Shown here one piece after another: positions 17,987 to 26,745 of a DNA stretch of 36,966 nt. A program made the translations under genes and the position numbers. A model generated the notes under the pieces. The model saw nothing but the letters and a program-made list of their open reading frames with translations, did no database searches and was not told the DNA's origin. The stretch is from NCBI RefSeq assembly GCF_001017175.1, contig NZ_LCYG01000063.1, forward strand, positions 28,320-65,285, read 5' to 3'. Positions within the stretch are counted from its first letter, which is position 1; every line of letters starts with the position of its first letter. Source of the DNA: Microvirga vignae (GTDB lineage Bacteria > Pseudomonadota > Alphaproteobacteria > Rhizobiales > Beijerinckiaceae).

Positions 17987-18227
17987 CTTCTCAAACCATG
18001 CGTCGTCGGAGTCCCTGTTGCAGGGCAATAGCACAAAGCGGCACATTCTGAAATAACAGAGCACCCACAAAATTCAAGCTGATGATAATCAGGCGCGCTT
18101 CAGTCGCAACGTCTCAATTGATAACCGACGTCGAATGATCGATATATTGATGCATTAACCACTCCGGCGAACATGCAACTCTGCTCTTGAATTTAGCTTC
18201 CTGTTCTCTCTTACGACAAGCAGAGAG

Positions 18228-18250
18228 CATCAAAATTACGTTTTTTGATG
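18228..18250. promoter_or_regulatory. Palindrome CATCAAAA-N7-TTTTGATG, candidate operator
   Basis: Eight-base perfect arms with spacer TTACGTT in the intergenic region between the XRE-cupin regulator and hyuA. It is the clearest dyad in that region and is placed upstream of a possible promoter for hyuA. Binding by the divergent XRE regulator is inferred from position only. Confidence 0.4.
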
Positions 18251-18308
18251 TCAGGACTGCACGCACTATCCCGACGAACGTCTAATCGACCCGACCATCG
18301 CGGGTATA

Positions 18309-18337
18309 TTGACCTTACAAATTTAGCATTCATTATC
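18309..18337 (+). promoter_or_regulatory. Possible sigma-70-type promoter for hyuA
   Basis: TTGACC, 17-base spacer, ATTATC. It lies about 170 bases upstream of hyuA in AT-rich DNA, just downstream of the palindrome at 18228-18250. The -10 box is weak and the leader would be long, so this is tentative. Nothing else is recognised between 17987 and 18507. Confidence 0.25.
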
Positions 18338-18507
18338 ATCACATGAAACAGCCAGCTTATTGCAGGATTGTTTGTTGGATTGAAGCAAGCGTCCTAGGCA
18401 CACGCGTAAAGCTGAAGGAGAGGAGCAGTTTCGCTGGCCGTCTCAAGAAAAGCACAAGCTGGAAAAGTGCAACTCTTGCGCAGTGACAAGTATGTTACGA
18501 GGACCAG

Positions 18508-20556
18508 ATGGCCGAAAATCACGCCACTCACAGGGCGATGCGTTTAGGGGTCGAAGTTGGTGGTACGTTCACCGACCTGATTGCGATCCAAGGCGGGGAT
18601 GTGCGTCTCCTCAAGGTGCCGAGCACTCCATCGGAGCCGGAAAAAGCGGTCCTAAACGCGATTGACGCTCTTGGTGTGTCGCTCAAAGACATCTCCGAGT
18701 TCGTCCATGGCTCAACAGTGGCAACGAATACAATTCTTGAGCGCAAAGGCTTCCGGACAGCCTTCGTCACGACGGCGGGATTTCGAGATATTCTTGAAAT
18801 CCAAAGGCATGATCGCCGCAATATCTACGACATCAACTACCAAAAGCCCGAGCCGGTCATTCTTCGTGAAGACTGCTTCGAAGTTGTGGAGCGCCTGGAC
18901 GGGCGCGGAAGCGTTATTATCCCCCTCGATGAGAGTGGAGTAAAGACCACTCTCATCGAACTCCTGCGCACGAGAGAGTACGTCTCGGTTGCGGTGTGCC
19001 TCCTGAATGCTTATGAGAACCCCGAGCATGAAAGGCGTGTAGCTAAGCTAATCCGAGACTCTCTCCCGGATGTTCGTGTTACCTGCTCCTCCGACATAAT
19101 TCGGGAGTTCCGCGAATATGAGCGCGCCTCCACGACTGTTCTCTCGGCCTATGTACAGCCAGTCATCGACCGATATCTGGGGCGGCTTGAAAAGGGGTTG
19201 GCCGATCGCGGGTTTGCAGGGTCTCTCAGCATCATGCAGTCGAATGGGGGGCGTATCCCATCTGAAGGGATGCGCCGCAGCTGTATATCGGCCTTTCTTT
19301 CGGGGCCTGCGGCGGGGGTCGTTGGAGCTGCACGCCAAGCGGCGCGCTCTGGGTTCGATGATCTGATAACATTCGACATGGGCGGAACATCAAGCGATGT
19401 TTGCCTTATCGCTTCAGGACATGTCGAGACGTCAGTTCAGTCAGAGGTTGATGGCCTCCCAATTCGGTATCCGATGGTGGACATAACCACAATTGGCGCA
19501 GGCGGCGGAAGCATCATCTGGGTTGATGACGGAGGAATGTTGCGCGTAGGGCCGCGCAGCGCAGGCGCAAACCCGGGGCCAGCCTGCTACGGTCGAGGTG
19601 GAACTCTCCCGACGGTGACGGACGCCCATGTAGTCTGCGGAACACTCCAGCCCAATACATTTTTGGGTGGGCGGATGACCCTGGACCCTGACGCCGCCGG
19701 GGCGGCATTCGGTGCTCTTGCTGATAAACTGAACTCGACGCCGGACGATGTGGCGGACAGTGCCTTGTCGCTTGCGGCAGCCAATATCGTACGAGCAATC
19801 CAAGCAGTGTCTACCGAACGTGGTCGCGATCCACGCGACTTCGCATTAATGCCTTTTGGAGGTGCAGGTCCTTTATGCGCTACTGAGATCGCGGATGAAC
19901 TCGGTATAAGGCGGATCGTCATTCCGCCTAACCCAGGCGTCATATCAGCCTTTGGATTGTTAGCCGCCGATCATGTAATGATTGATGTAGCTTCACATCA
20001 GGCGGTGTTGCATGACGATATGATAGGCGGGTTTCGGGACCAAATTGACCTTATGGTTGCGAAGGGCAGATCCGAATGCGAGAGCCTTGGCTTAACAGGC
20101 GAGGTCGTCAACAAAATTCTACTTGATATGCGCTTCTCGGGCCAAGCCTTCGAGTTGCAAGTTCCTTTCACCCTCGAAGAATTCTTCGCAATGGACGCCC
20201 AAGGTCTGAACGAACGCTTCCGCGAAACGTACAATGCAGTGTTCATGCTCCGTGCTCCCGGAGCCCGGCCCGTTGAGATCGTTGCAATTCGTTTAGTGAC
20301 TTCCGTACCAAACAACGCAGTTCCGCATCTGCGGTGGGCGAGCACAGTCTCTCGGGACCGTCGAAGTGTCCAAGTGCGACGCCACGGCGTTGTACACGAT
20401 TGCCAAGAGATAGTCGTTGATCAACTCGTTGTGGGTGAGCCGCTCAAGGGACCTGCATTGATCGTCAGTGACACCAGCAGCATCTTCGCTGAACCAGGAT
20501 GGTCGGTTGTGCGCGACGAAGCGGAAAATCTTGTCCTGAGTAAGGTGGACCTATGA
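18508..20556 (+). CDS. hyuA: Hydantoinase/oxoprolinase family protein, subunit A
   Basis: A 682-residue HyuA-type subunit. The N-terminal ATP-binding domain has VGGTFTDLIAI, and the middle ASKHA-fold region has FDMGGTSSDVCLIASGHVE and the GAGGGSIIWVDDGG loop. Members (N-methylhydantoinase A, 5-oxoprolinase, acetone/acetophenone carboxylase subunits) use ATP to activate a cyclic amide or ketone, together with a B subunit. The stop overlaps the hyuB start as ATGA, so the two are translationally coupled and probably form one complex. GAGGA lies 4 bases before ATG 18508; ATG 18538 is an alternative start. No gamma subunit of a ketone carboxylase is present, which favours the hydantoin/oxoproline type; the exact substrate is unknown. 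Confidence 0.85.
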   Translation: MAENHATHRAMRLGVEVGGTFTDLIAIQGGDVRLLKVPSTPSEPEKAVLNAIDALGVSLKDISEFVHGSTVATNTILERKGFRTAFVTTAGFRDILEIQRHDRRNIYDINYQKPEPVILREDCFEVVERLDGRGSVIIPLDESGVKTTLIELLRTREYVSVAVCLLNAYENPEHERRVAKLIRDSLPDVRVTCSSDIIREFREYERASTTVLSAYVQPVIDRYLGRLEKGLADRGFAGSLSIMQSNGGRIPSEGMRRSCISAFLSGPAAGVVGAARQAARSGFDDLITFDMGGTSSDVCLIASGHVETSVQSEVDGLPIRYPMVDITTIGAGGGSIIWVDDGGMLRVGPRSAGANPGPACYGRGGTLPTVTDAHVVCGTLQPNTFLGGRMTLDPDAAGAAFGALADKLNSTPDDVADSALSLAAANIVRAIQAVSTERGRDPRDFALMPFGGAGPLCATEIADELGIRRIVIPPNPGVISAFGLLAADHVMIDVASHQAVLHDDMIGGFRDQIDLMVAKGRSECESLGLTGEVVNKILLDMRFSGQAFELQVPFTLEEFFAMDAQGLNERFRETYNAVFMLRAPGARPVEIVAIRLVTSVPNNAVPHLRWASTVSRDRRSVQVRRHGVVHDCQEIVVDQLVVGEPLKGPALIVSDTSSIFAEPGWSVVRDEAENLVLSKVDL

Positions 20557-22217
20557 ACGTTTCAAAGGCAGATTTTGCGATCATCAGCCAAAATCTCCTT
20601 GCTATCCCTCGGGAGATGGGGGCCAAGCTGATCCAGTCGTCATTTTCAACGATTGTGAGGGAAGCAAGGGACTGTTCGGCTGCAATACTAGATGCGGAAG
20701 GCAGAGTGATCGCGCAGGTCGATCAAATCCCTATCCTGCTTGGATCAATGTCGTCCACGTTCCGCTGGTCATTGGAGTATCTGGGTGATGATCCCGTACA
20801 GGAAGATGAGTTTGTAATAACGAATGATCCTTATTCTGGAGGCCAACATCTTCAGGATGTTTTCATCTTCTGCCCAGTCTACTACGAAGGTCGACTTGTT
20901 GCTTACACAGCGACAGTTGCGCATCACCTTGACATAGGTGGTGGTAGCGCAGGGATTAGTGCAAGTGCAACGGACGTCTATGGAGAAGGCCTTCGAATCC
21001 CGCCGATTAAACTAAACTTCAATCGTGACTGGAATGGCGGCGCGTTCGAGCGGTTGGTAAAAGCAAATGTTCGTGTGCCTGACCTGACATTGGGTGACTT
21101 TGATGCTCAGTTCGCCGCCAACGCTGTGGGCAAGAGGCGTTTCCTCGATCTCATTGCACGACATGGCGTAGACAAGGTTGAAGCGGTTGGTGTGGAAACA
21201 CTCAACTACGCAGAACGAATGATGCGCGCGGCCATCAGGCGTATTCCGGATGGCGTCTATGTGGGGGAAGATTTTCTCGACGACGACGGCATCGGGAATG
21301 AACCTGTACCTATTCGCGTTACAGTCACTGTAAAGGGCGATGAAATCGACGTCGATTTTGCAGGAACGGCTCAACAGGTGCGCTGTAACCTTAATTCTCC
21401 ATATGCAGCCACGGTCTCCACGGTTCTATGCTGTCTTAAAGCAATTCTCACAGGGGCGGATGTTCCATTCAATCAGGGCGGGTCTCGCCCAGTATCGATC
21501 CAGATCCCTCAAGGCACAGTCTTGAACCCTCGACCACCTGCTGCAGTTCGCGCCCGACTTGAGGCCTGTTATCGCGCGTACAACGCAATCATGATGGCGC
21601 TGTCCGAGGTCCTGCCGGATAAGGTCGCCGCTCCAGGCTTTGACACTCTCACGGTCGGATCTCTGTCGCGGCTAAACGGGGACAAGTATTCCGTCTATCT
21701 TGAAGTGTTCGGCGGCGGGAACGGGGCGACACAATCATCTGACGGTTGCAGCGCTGTGGACTCTCCGTTGTCGAACTGCACGAATACGCCAGTGGAGACC
21801 GCGGACAGGAACTACGATTACTTCCGGGTTGTTCGGTATGAACTTGTCCCTGACAGCTGTGGCCACGGAGCTAAGAGAGGCGGTTTGGGATTCATCAAGG
21901 AGTATGAAGTGCTTTCAGCTGGTGTGAGCCTCGCTCTCTATGGTGATCGGTTCCGCCTAGCGCCGCGGGGACTTGCTGGTGGAATGTCGGGTTCAACAGG
22001 CGCCTGCTACGTCACACGAGGTGCCGACATCATCCACGTTGGGTCAAAGGGCTCGCTGGCATTGGAACCGGGCGACCGCGTCGTATTCCGTCTCGGTGGA
22101 GGAGGAGGCTATGGCAACCCGATACATCGCAACCGACAAAGCATTGAAGCTGACGTACAGGCTGGCTTGATTACGAGACCAGTTGCGGAGGCGGTTTACG
22201 GATATCAGGCCCCGTAG
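20553..22217 (+). CDS. hyuB: Hydantoinase B/oxoprolinase family protein, subunit B
   Basis: A 554-residue HyuB-type subunit, the catalytic partner of HyuA. Conserved landmarks are ARDCSAAILDAEGRVIAQ near the start, NDPYSGGQHLQDVFIFCPV, the metal-binding candidate VAHHLDIGGGSAG, and the glycine-rich end FRLGGGGGYGNP. The length is normal for a stand-alone B subunit (about 520-600). It starts within the hyuA stop (ATGA). The next gene, a periplasmic binding protein, starts 22 bases after the hyuB stop, so the complex is probably linked to uptake of its substrate. Confidence 0.87.
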   Translation: MNVSKADFAIISQNLLAIPREMGAKLIQSSFSTIVREARDCSAAILDAEGRVIAQVDQIPILLGSMSSTFRWSLEYLGDDPVQEDEFVITNDPYSGGQHLQDVFIFCPVYYEGRLVAYTATVAHHLDIGGGSAGISASATDVYGEGLRIPPIKLNFNRDWNGGAFERLVKANVRVPDLTLGDFDAQFAANAVGKRRFLDLIARHGVDKVEAVGVETLNYAERMMRAAIRRIPDGVYVGEDFLDDDGIGNEPVPIRVTVTVKGDEIDVDFAGTAQQVRCNLNSPYAATVSTVLCCLKAILTGADVPFNQGGSRPVSIQIPQGTVLNPRPPAAVRARLEACYRAYNAIMMALSEVLPDKVAAPGFDTLTVGSLSRLNGDKYSVYLEVFGGGNGATQSSDGCSAVDSPLSNCTNTPVETADRNYDYFRVVRYELVPDSCGHGAKRGGLGFIKEYEVLSAGVSLALYGDRFRLAPRGLAGGMSGSTGACYVTRGADIIHVGSKGSLALEPGDRVVFRLGGGGGYGNPIHRNRQSIEADVQAGLITRPVAEAVYGYQAP

Positions 22218-22239
22218 GGTCAGAAAAAGGAGCAGCAAG

Positions 22240-23454
22240 ATGAGTGCCTCAAAGGTTACCATAACGGCACTAGGACTTTTCGCATCTACAGTTGGTGCTG
22301 CACATGCGGAAATAACAAACAACCTGATCAAGATTGGTATTCTTAATGACCAATCGAGCGTTTATGCGGATGCCGCAGGACCTGGTTCTGTGGTCGCAGC
22401 TAAGTTGGCTGTCGAGGACATGGGCGGTAATATCAACGGGAGTCCCATCGAGGTCATCTTCGCAGATCATCAAAACAAACCTGACATCGGTGCTCAGATT
22501 GCCAGACGCTGGTATCAAACCGACAACGTTGACGTGATCGTTGATTATGGGAACTCGGCGGTCGCGTTAGCGGTGCAGGTCCTGACTAAGGAATTTAAGA
22601 AAGTATCACTGCCAACCTCCGTAGGTGCGCGGCGCATTACAGGAGATTCCTGCTCACCATATACGGTACATTGGACTTATGACAGCTATGCGTTGGCCAG
22701 CACAACGGCGCAAACTGTTACCGCCAATGGTGGAAATAAGTGGTACTTTGTGACTGTCGATTATGCGCTAGGCCACTCCCTTGAGGAAGACGCAACTGAG
22801 ATTGTAAAGAAAAATGGAGGACAGGTTCTCGGGGCCGCACGTCACCCATTGGGTACGACGGATTTCTCATCCTTCCTGCTCACTGCCCAAGGGTCCGGGG
22901 CGAATGTGCTTGGGCTCGCGAACAACGGCGGCGACGCCATCAATGCAATCAAACAAGCCCGTGAGTTCAGACTACCTGAGCAGGGCGTCAAACTAGCAGG
23001 TTTGTTTCTGAACTTCTCCGACATCCAGGCGATTGGCCTCGAACTGGCGCAGGATATCCTCATTGCACAAGCCTTCTACTGGGATCAGGATGACGCTAGC
23101 AGAGCATTCTCTCAACGTTTCGAGAAAATTCATGGTGCTAAGCCTACGATGACACAGGCGGGAGTTTACTCCGCCGTACTGCATTACCTCAGGGCCATAA
23201 AGGCAACAGGCTCCGACGATGCCAAGATAGTTGTCGATAAGATGAAGGCGACACCCGTTGACGATTTCTTTGCTAAGGGCGGACGGATCCGAGAGGATGG
23301 CCGGACAATGTTTGACATGTCGCTGTACCGGATCAAATCTCCGGGGCAGTCTAAATATCCGGGTGACTATCTAGAACTCATTCGGACGGTTCCTGGCGAG
23401 CAGGTGTACTTCCCGATTGAGCGCAGCGAGTGCGACTTTATCAAGAACAAATGA
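22240..23454 (+). CDS. ABC transporter substrate-binding protein, branched-chain amino acid/amide type
   Basis: A 404-residue periplasmic binding protein of the family 6/LivJ type. The signal peptide covers about residues 1-23 (basic start MSASKVTIT, hydrophobic ALGLFASTVGAA, cleavage AHA-EI). Mature landmarks are LIKIGILNDQSSVYADAAGP at the start and GGNINGSPIEVIFADHQNKP. I choose ATG 22240 because AAGGAG lies 7 bases upstream; the longer frame overlaps hyuB. Binding proteins of this kind deliver amides, amino acids or aromatic acids to Liv-type permeases. No permease or ATPase genes follow, so it must use a transporter encoded elsewhere or act as a sensor; this is unusual. Confidence 0.87.
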   Translation: MSASKVTITALGLFASTVGAAHAEITNNLIKIGILNDQSSVYADAAGPGSVVAAKLAVEDMGGNINGSPIEVIFADHQNKPDIGAQIARRWYQTDNVDVIVDYGNSAVALAVQVLTKEFKKVSLPTSVGARRITGDSCSPYTVHWTYDSYALASTTAQTVTANGGNKWYFVTVDYALGHSLEEDATEIVKKNGGQVLGAARHPLGTTDFSSFLLTAQGSGANVLGLANNGGDAINAIKQAREFRLPEQGVKLAGLFLNFSDIQAIGLELAQDILIAQAFYWDQDDASRAFSQRFEKIHGAKPTMTQAGVYSAVLHYLRAIKATGSDDAKIVVDKMKATPVDDFFAKGGRIREDGRTMFDMSLYRIKSPGQSKYPGDYLELIRTVPGEQVYFPIERSECDFIKNK

Positions 23455-23538
23455 ATTAGAAAACTCTTAGTCGTTAATCCAGTCAGCAAGGCGATGCACT
23501 CATGACAGGGACTGCTGGCTGATGTTCGGAGAGCATTG

Positions 23539-23898
23539 ATGAGCATTCAACGGATTCAACCCAACAGCCGTCTGAGCCGGGCTCTAGTGTATGATGGACG
23601 CGTGTACGTTACTGGTCAGGTCGCCCGAAATAGGGTGCAGGATGTGTTCGCTCAAACAACAGAGGTTCTGGGCCTAATCGACGAACTTCTGGAAGAGTCT
23701 GGCTCCGACAAGAACCATATCTTGTTCGCTCAAATATGGTTGCGGAATATCGAGGCAGATTTTGCACAAATGAATGCCGCGTGGGAGGCATGGATAGAAG
23801 ATGGTCATGTGCCCGCACGGGCGACTGTCGAGGCGAAGCTGGCCGCACCTGATATCCTAGTTGAGATTGCTGTCACGGCTGCGACCGTCAAGGAGTGA
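23539..23898 (+). CDS. RidA/YjgF family enamine/imine deaminase
   Basis: A 119-residue RidA-like protein. ATG 23539 has GGAGAG 6 bases upstream; an in-frame TTG 3 bases earlier is ignored. Family features are ALVYDGRVYVTGQVA, a central LIDELLEESGSDKNHILFAQ, and the C-terminal PARATVEAKLAAPDILVEIA, which contains the active-site Arg and Glu positions. RidA proteins hydrolyse reactive enamine/imine intermediates to keto acid and ammonia. Sitting after hyuAB and a binding protein, it may remove an imine or hydrolyse an amide product of this pathway. It ends the gene block, and a formate dehydrogenase remnant follows after 20 bases. Confidence 0.85.
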   Translation: MSIQRIQPNSRLSRALVYDGRVYVTGQVARNRVQDVFAQTTEVLGLIDELLEESGSDKNHILFAQIWLRNIEADFAQMNAAWEAWIEDGHVPARATVEAKLAAPDILVEIAVTAATVKE

Positions 23899-23917
23899 AG
23901 GTTTGGGACGCGCTCGT

Positions 23918-24133
23918 AGAGATCCGGCCATTCACGGCATTCATGACCATCTGGTTGCGTTCTGGACACCAAGCATGCGGGCTGCACTTCTCGCGCATGT
24001 CAACCATGGCAGCCCAGAACTTGACCGGCTCGTGACGAAGGCGCTGCTGGGTTTTGCGGGGGGCAAGAGCCCGATCAAGAAGGCGATCGCAGATCCGGAG
24101 CAGGTTGGCGAACTGGAGAGCGACGCAGGCTAA
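23918..24133 (+). pseudogene. Formate dehydrogenase delta subunit (FdsD) C-terminal remnant
   Basis: Bases 23918-24133 encode RDPAIHGIHDHLVAFWTPSM, then RAALLAHV and LDRLVTKAL, ending VGELESDAG. This is the FdsD pattern (V.GI.DHL..FW.P.MR..L..H......LDPLV..AL) seen in NAD-dependent formate dehydrogenase operons. The N-terminus (MANQIA.FF...) and any start codon are missing, and the frame is joined to the end of the ridA region. Only the 3' portion survives. It lies left of an IS6-type element, like several other gene ends here. Confidence 0.6.
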
Positions 24134-24232
24134 AAATCTTGGCGCATGTGTCGATAAAGGCCCTGGTTCGTGTGAGCACCCAGACATTCAAGTTCTAAAA
24201 TGGTTGTTCTGAGAAATCGATGATAGGCCGAT

Positions 24233-25060
24233 GGCTGTATATGTCGCAAATTTGGAGCTGGGGCGCAAAGTCGGCCGAGATCCCGTCATAAGTTCAAGCA
24301 ACAAGCCGATCAAACTGCTCCGCCAAGGAAGGCAGGGGATTGCAGGCATACTGCGCCTGTCCCTTCCGCAACATGTGGATCATCTCGATGCCACCGAGGA
24401 TCGCCCGAGCACTTTTCACTGATTTGAATCCGAGCATTGGACGATTCCGCCGTTTGACAGCACGATGGTCCTGCTCGATGCGATTGTTGAGGTAAGCGCT
24501 TTGTCGAATCCTGATCGGCTTAAGCGGGCAGTTTGATGGATCCCGCAAACGGTTCTCGGTATCGCATGACAGAATTGCTTCATAGTTGGTTTGGCTGCCG
24601 TCAATGACAATCCGCTCGGGTCTACCATGCCGCTTGAGCGCCTTGCGCAAGAAGCGTTTGGCAGCCGTGAGATTACGGCGCTCGCTGAACCAGAACTCGA
24701 TTGTGTCGCCATCGCTGTCGATGGCGCGATAAAGATACATCCATCGTCCGCGCACTTTGACATTCGTCTGATCGATGTGCCACTTCCGGCTGACGGCTCG
24801 CTTCCGTCGGTTAAACTGCTCCAGCAGAAGCGGAGCGTAGTGGACGGTCCAACGGTGAATGGTGGCGTGATCTACCGCCACGCCCCGCTCGGCCATCATC
24901 TCGTCCAGATTGCGCAGGCTCAGGCCATAAGCCAGATACCACCGGACGCACAGCAGGATCACTGAGCGATCGAAATGACGGCCTTTGAACATCATGCACC
25001 TCCGGAGTTGACCGAAGGCAGAGGCCGAACTGAGTTACCGACAGGTTTCCGACAATTCCT
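24233..25060 (-). mobile_element. IS6-family element, second copy, degenerate ends
   Basis: Boundaries are approximate. The left end contains ATATGTCGCAAATTT (24239-24253) and the right end, on the opposite strand, ATTGTCGGAAACCT, giving only partial inverted repeats. The transposase is intact. An aldo/keto reductase tail begins within 10 bases of the right end, and a formate dehydrogenase remnant lies about 100 bases left of the left end, so this element probably took part in the rearrangements that cut both. Confidence 0.55.
24294..24995 (-). CDS. IS6-family DDE transposase, second copy
   Basis: A 233-residue transposase with a good ribosome-binding site (GGAGG, 4 bases before ATG 24995). 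The start is MMFKGRHFDRSVILLCVRW. Catalytic residues are visible in KWHIDQTNVKV (D), IVIDGSQTN (D) and NNRIEQDHRAVKRR (E). In the first box the usual DE is DQ, with the aspartate kept. It is full-length but clearly diverged from the copy at 8550-9248, especially in the central LLEQFNRRKRAVSRK region, so these are different elements rather than recent duplicates. Confidence 0.9.
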   Translation of the reverse strand: MMFKGRHFDRSVILLCVRWYLAYGLSLRNLDEMMAERGVAVDHATIHRWTVHYAPLLLEQFNRRKRAVSRKWHIDQTNVKVRGRWMYLYRAIDSDGDTIEFWFSERRNLTAAKRFLRKALKRHGRPERIVIDGSQTNYEAILSCDTENRLRDPSNCPLKPIRIRQSAYLNNRIEQDHRAVKRRNRPMLGFKSVKSARAILGGIEMIHMLRKGQAQYACNPLPSLAEQFDRLVA

Positions 25061-25069
25061 ATCGACAGT

Positions 25070-25228
25070 GGCTTGGCGGTGATCCCGAAATCCGTTACGC
25101 TGGAGCGCATTCGGGAGAACATAGATATCTTCAATTTCAAGCTCTCTCCGGACGATCTCGCGCGGACCGGCGAGCTTGACAGAAGCGACGGGCGCGTTGG
25201 AGCGCACCCCGATCAGTTCCGTCCATGA
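25070..25228 (+). pseudogene. Aldo/keto reductase C-terminal tail
   Basis: Fifty-two codons read GLAVIPKSVTLERIRENIDI, then FNFKLSPDDLARTGELDRS, DGRVGAHPDQF, RP and stop. VIPKS is the NADP(H)-binding signature of AKR5/2,5-diketo-gluconate reductase-type enzymes. The catalytic tetrad and barrel are gone; the fragment starts at the edge of the IS6-type element. It is not a duplicate of the intact AKR at 34094-34912, whose C-terminus differs. Confidence 0.75.
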
Positions 25229-25532
25229 GGGATCCGTCCTGGGAGCAGATGTGAGCCGAAGAGGCGGACCGATCCTCCCAAAAACCTGATGCTACAAGCC
25301 GCTCCAGCCGTTCCGCGACAGAGGCCTGCGGCTTCCTGGCATGCTGGATTCTGTGTTCGTGGATCATGTTCGCCGTCGCGACATCGCAAATAGAGCGCAT
25401 GGGCACAGCGGAATCAGGTGCGATCCAGATGATATCCTTCGGTCATCCTGCGCCTCCGATGATTGCCAGAGGCGCAGGTCGAACTGAGTTACTAGGAGCT
25501 AAGGCAGCTCCTTTTGGGGCAGATGCCGCGCC
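25229..25532. other. Gene-free stretch with two strong hairpins
   Basis: No protein is recognised on either strand here (a 89-codon minus-strand frame at 25137-25406 has no familiar motif). The right half carries the hairpins described at 25447-25512. Confidence 0.4.
25447..25512. terminator. Tandem hairpins downstream of the enolase-superfamily gene
   Basis: A perfect 10-bp stem CCTGCGCCTC/GAGGCGCAGG with a 12-base loop (25447-25478) and a perfect 7-bp stem AGGAGCT-AAGGC-AGCTCCT (25494-25512). The second is followed on the plus strand by TTTT, as in an intrinsic terminator reading rightward. For the minus-strand gene ending at 25533 both hairpins lie just after the stop but lack a T-run, so they could stabilise the 3' end or form a bidirectional barrier. 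Confidence 0.45.
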
Positions 25533-26729
25533 TCAATCAAAGAAGTCCTGGTCATCGTCGAAGAGATATTCCTTGGCCCGCTCGGGAATGATCTCGACTC
25601 CCATACCTGGCCGATCGAGGACGTCGATCATACCGTTGCGGACGATCGGGTCGGGCAATCCCTCTACGATGTCGCTCCACCAGTCGGGATCGGCGGTTGT
25701 ATATTCGAAGGCGATAAAATTGTTGGGAAGGGTTGCGCAAACCTGGATCAGGGCAGCGAGCCCAAGAAGACCGTTCGCCGTGCCATGCGGAGCGATCGTT
25801 ATGCCGTGAAGATCGGCATATTCGGCAATCCATTTGAGCTCCGCGATGCCACCCACATCGGCCGGATCCGGTCCGATTACATGCACGGCATTGGTCTCGA
25901 CGAGTTCCTTGAAGTTCTGCCGCAGATAGATCTGCTCCCCGGTATGGATGGGAACGCGGGACATCCGCGTCAGCTCACGATATACACCGGCATTGACCCA
26001 AGGCGTGTAGTCACCCGACAGAGTATCCTCGATCCAGAGGAGGTTGTAAGGCTCGAGGAGATGCGCAAGACGGATGGCATCGTTCAGCATCCAGCCTGGG
26101 CCGCAATCGAGCGCCAAGCCGACCTCGTTTCCTGTCACTTCCTTCATGGCGGCGACGCATTCGACCAGATGCTTCAGGCCCTTCTCTGTAACCGGGCCTC
26201 GGTCGAGAGCTCCATGATAAGGACTGCGGTTGGGCTCCCCATAGTAGAAGTCGGGCACCTCGCGCTTCATGGGCGAGTGGAAGCCGATCGGCTGCTTGAT
26301 GATGGTGAAGCCCTCGGGAAGCGCCATCATCCGCCGCATGTCGGCGGCATAATCCTCCGGCCTGTAGCCGTCGAGAGGGAAACGGATCGAACCGTTATAG
26401 ACACGGACCTTGTCACGAACCTTTCCGCCGAGAAGCTTGTGAACCGGTAGACTCGCAGCCTTTCCCGCGACATCCCACAAGGCCATTTCGATGGCGCTCA
26501 CGGCTGCGCCCCATGGCTTGAACCCACCGCGCTGTCTGATCTTCAGCATCACCCTCTCGACGAGCGTGGGATCTTCGCCGATCAATGCGTCACGAAATGT
26601 GAGGATATGAGGCTTCAGGTAGTGCTTCCACGTTTCAGCCTGCCCATAGCCGGAGATGCCTTCATCCGTCACGATCCGCACAACCGGACTCTTGCCGATG
26701 ACGGCGCATTTGAGATTGACGATTTTCAT
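25533..26729 (-). CDS. Mandelate racemase/muconate-lactonising (enolase superfamily) dehydratase
   Basis: A 398-residue enzyme with an N-terminal capping domain and TIM barrel. Metal ligands are D208 (ALDCGPG), E234 (WIEDTL) and E265 (HTGEQIY). Candidate acid/base residues are K145 (FTIIKQP), D288/D291 (GPDPADVGG) and H315 (IAPHGTANG). This fits sugar-acid dehydratases of the MR subgroup, which remove water from an aldonate or aldarate to give a 2-keto-3-deoxy acid. I choose ATG 26729 because AGGAAAA precedes it; the longer frame runs through the IclR gene. It lies 16 bases after the iclR stop on the same strand, so both are one transcript. It is clearly different from the second family member at 28390, and its exact substrate is unknown. 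Confidence 0.85.
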   Translation of the reverse strand: MKIVNLKCAVIGKSPVVRIVTDEGISGYGQAETWKHYLKPHILTFRDALIGEDPTLVERVMLKIRQRGGFKPWGAAVSAIEMALWDVAGKAASLPVHKLLGGKVRDKVRVYNGSIRFPLDGYRPEDYAADMRRMMALPEGFTIIKQPIGFHSPMKREVPDFYYGEPNRSPYHGALDRGPVTEKGLKHLVECVAAMKEVTGNEVGLALDCGPGWMLNDAIRLAHLLEPYNLLWIEDTLSGDYTPWVNAGVYRELTRMSRVPIHTGEQIYLRQNFKELVETNAVHVIGPDPADVGGIAELKWIAEYADLHGITIAPHGTANGLLGLAALIQVCATLPNNFIAFEYTTADPDWWSDIVEGLPDPIVRNGMIDVLDRPGMGVEIIPERAKEYLFDDDQDFFD

Positions 26730-26745
26730 GCATTTTTCCTGACAG

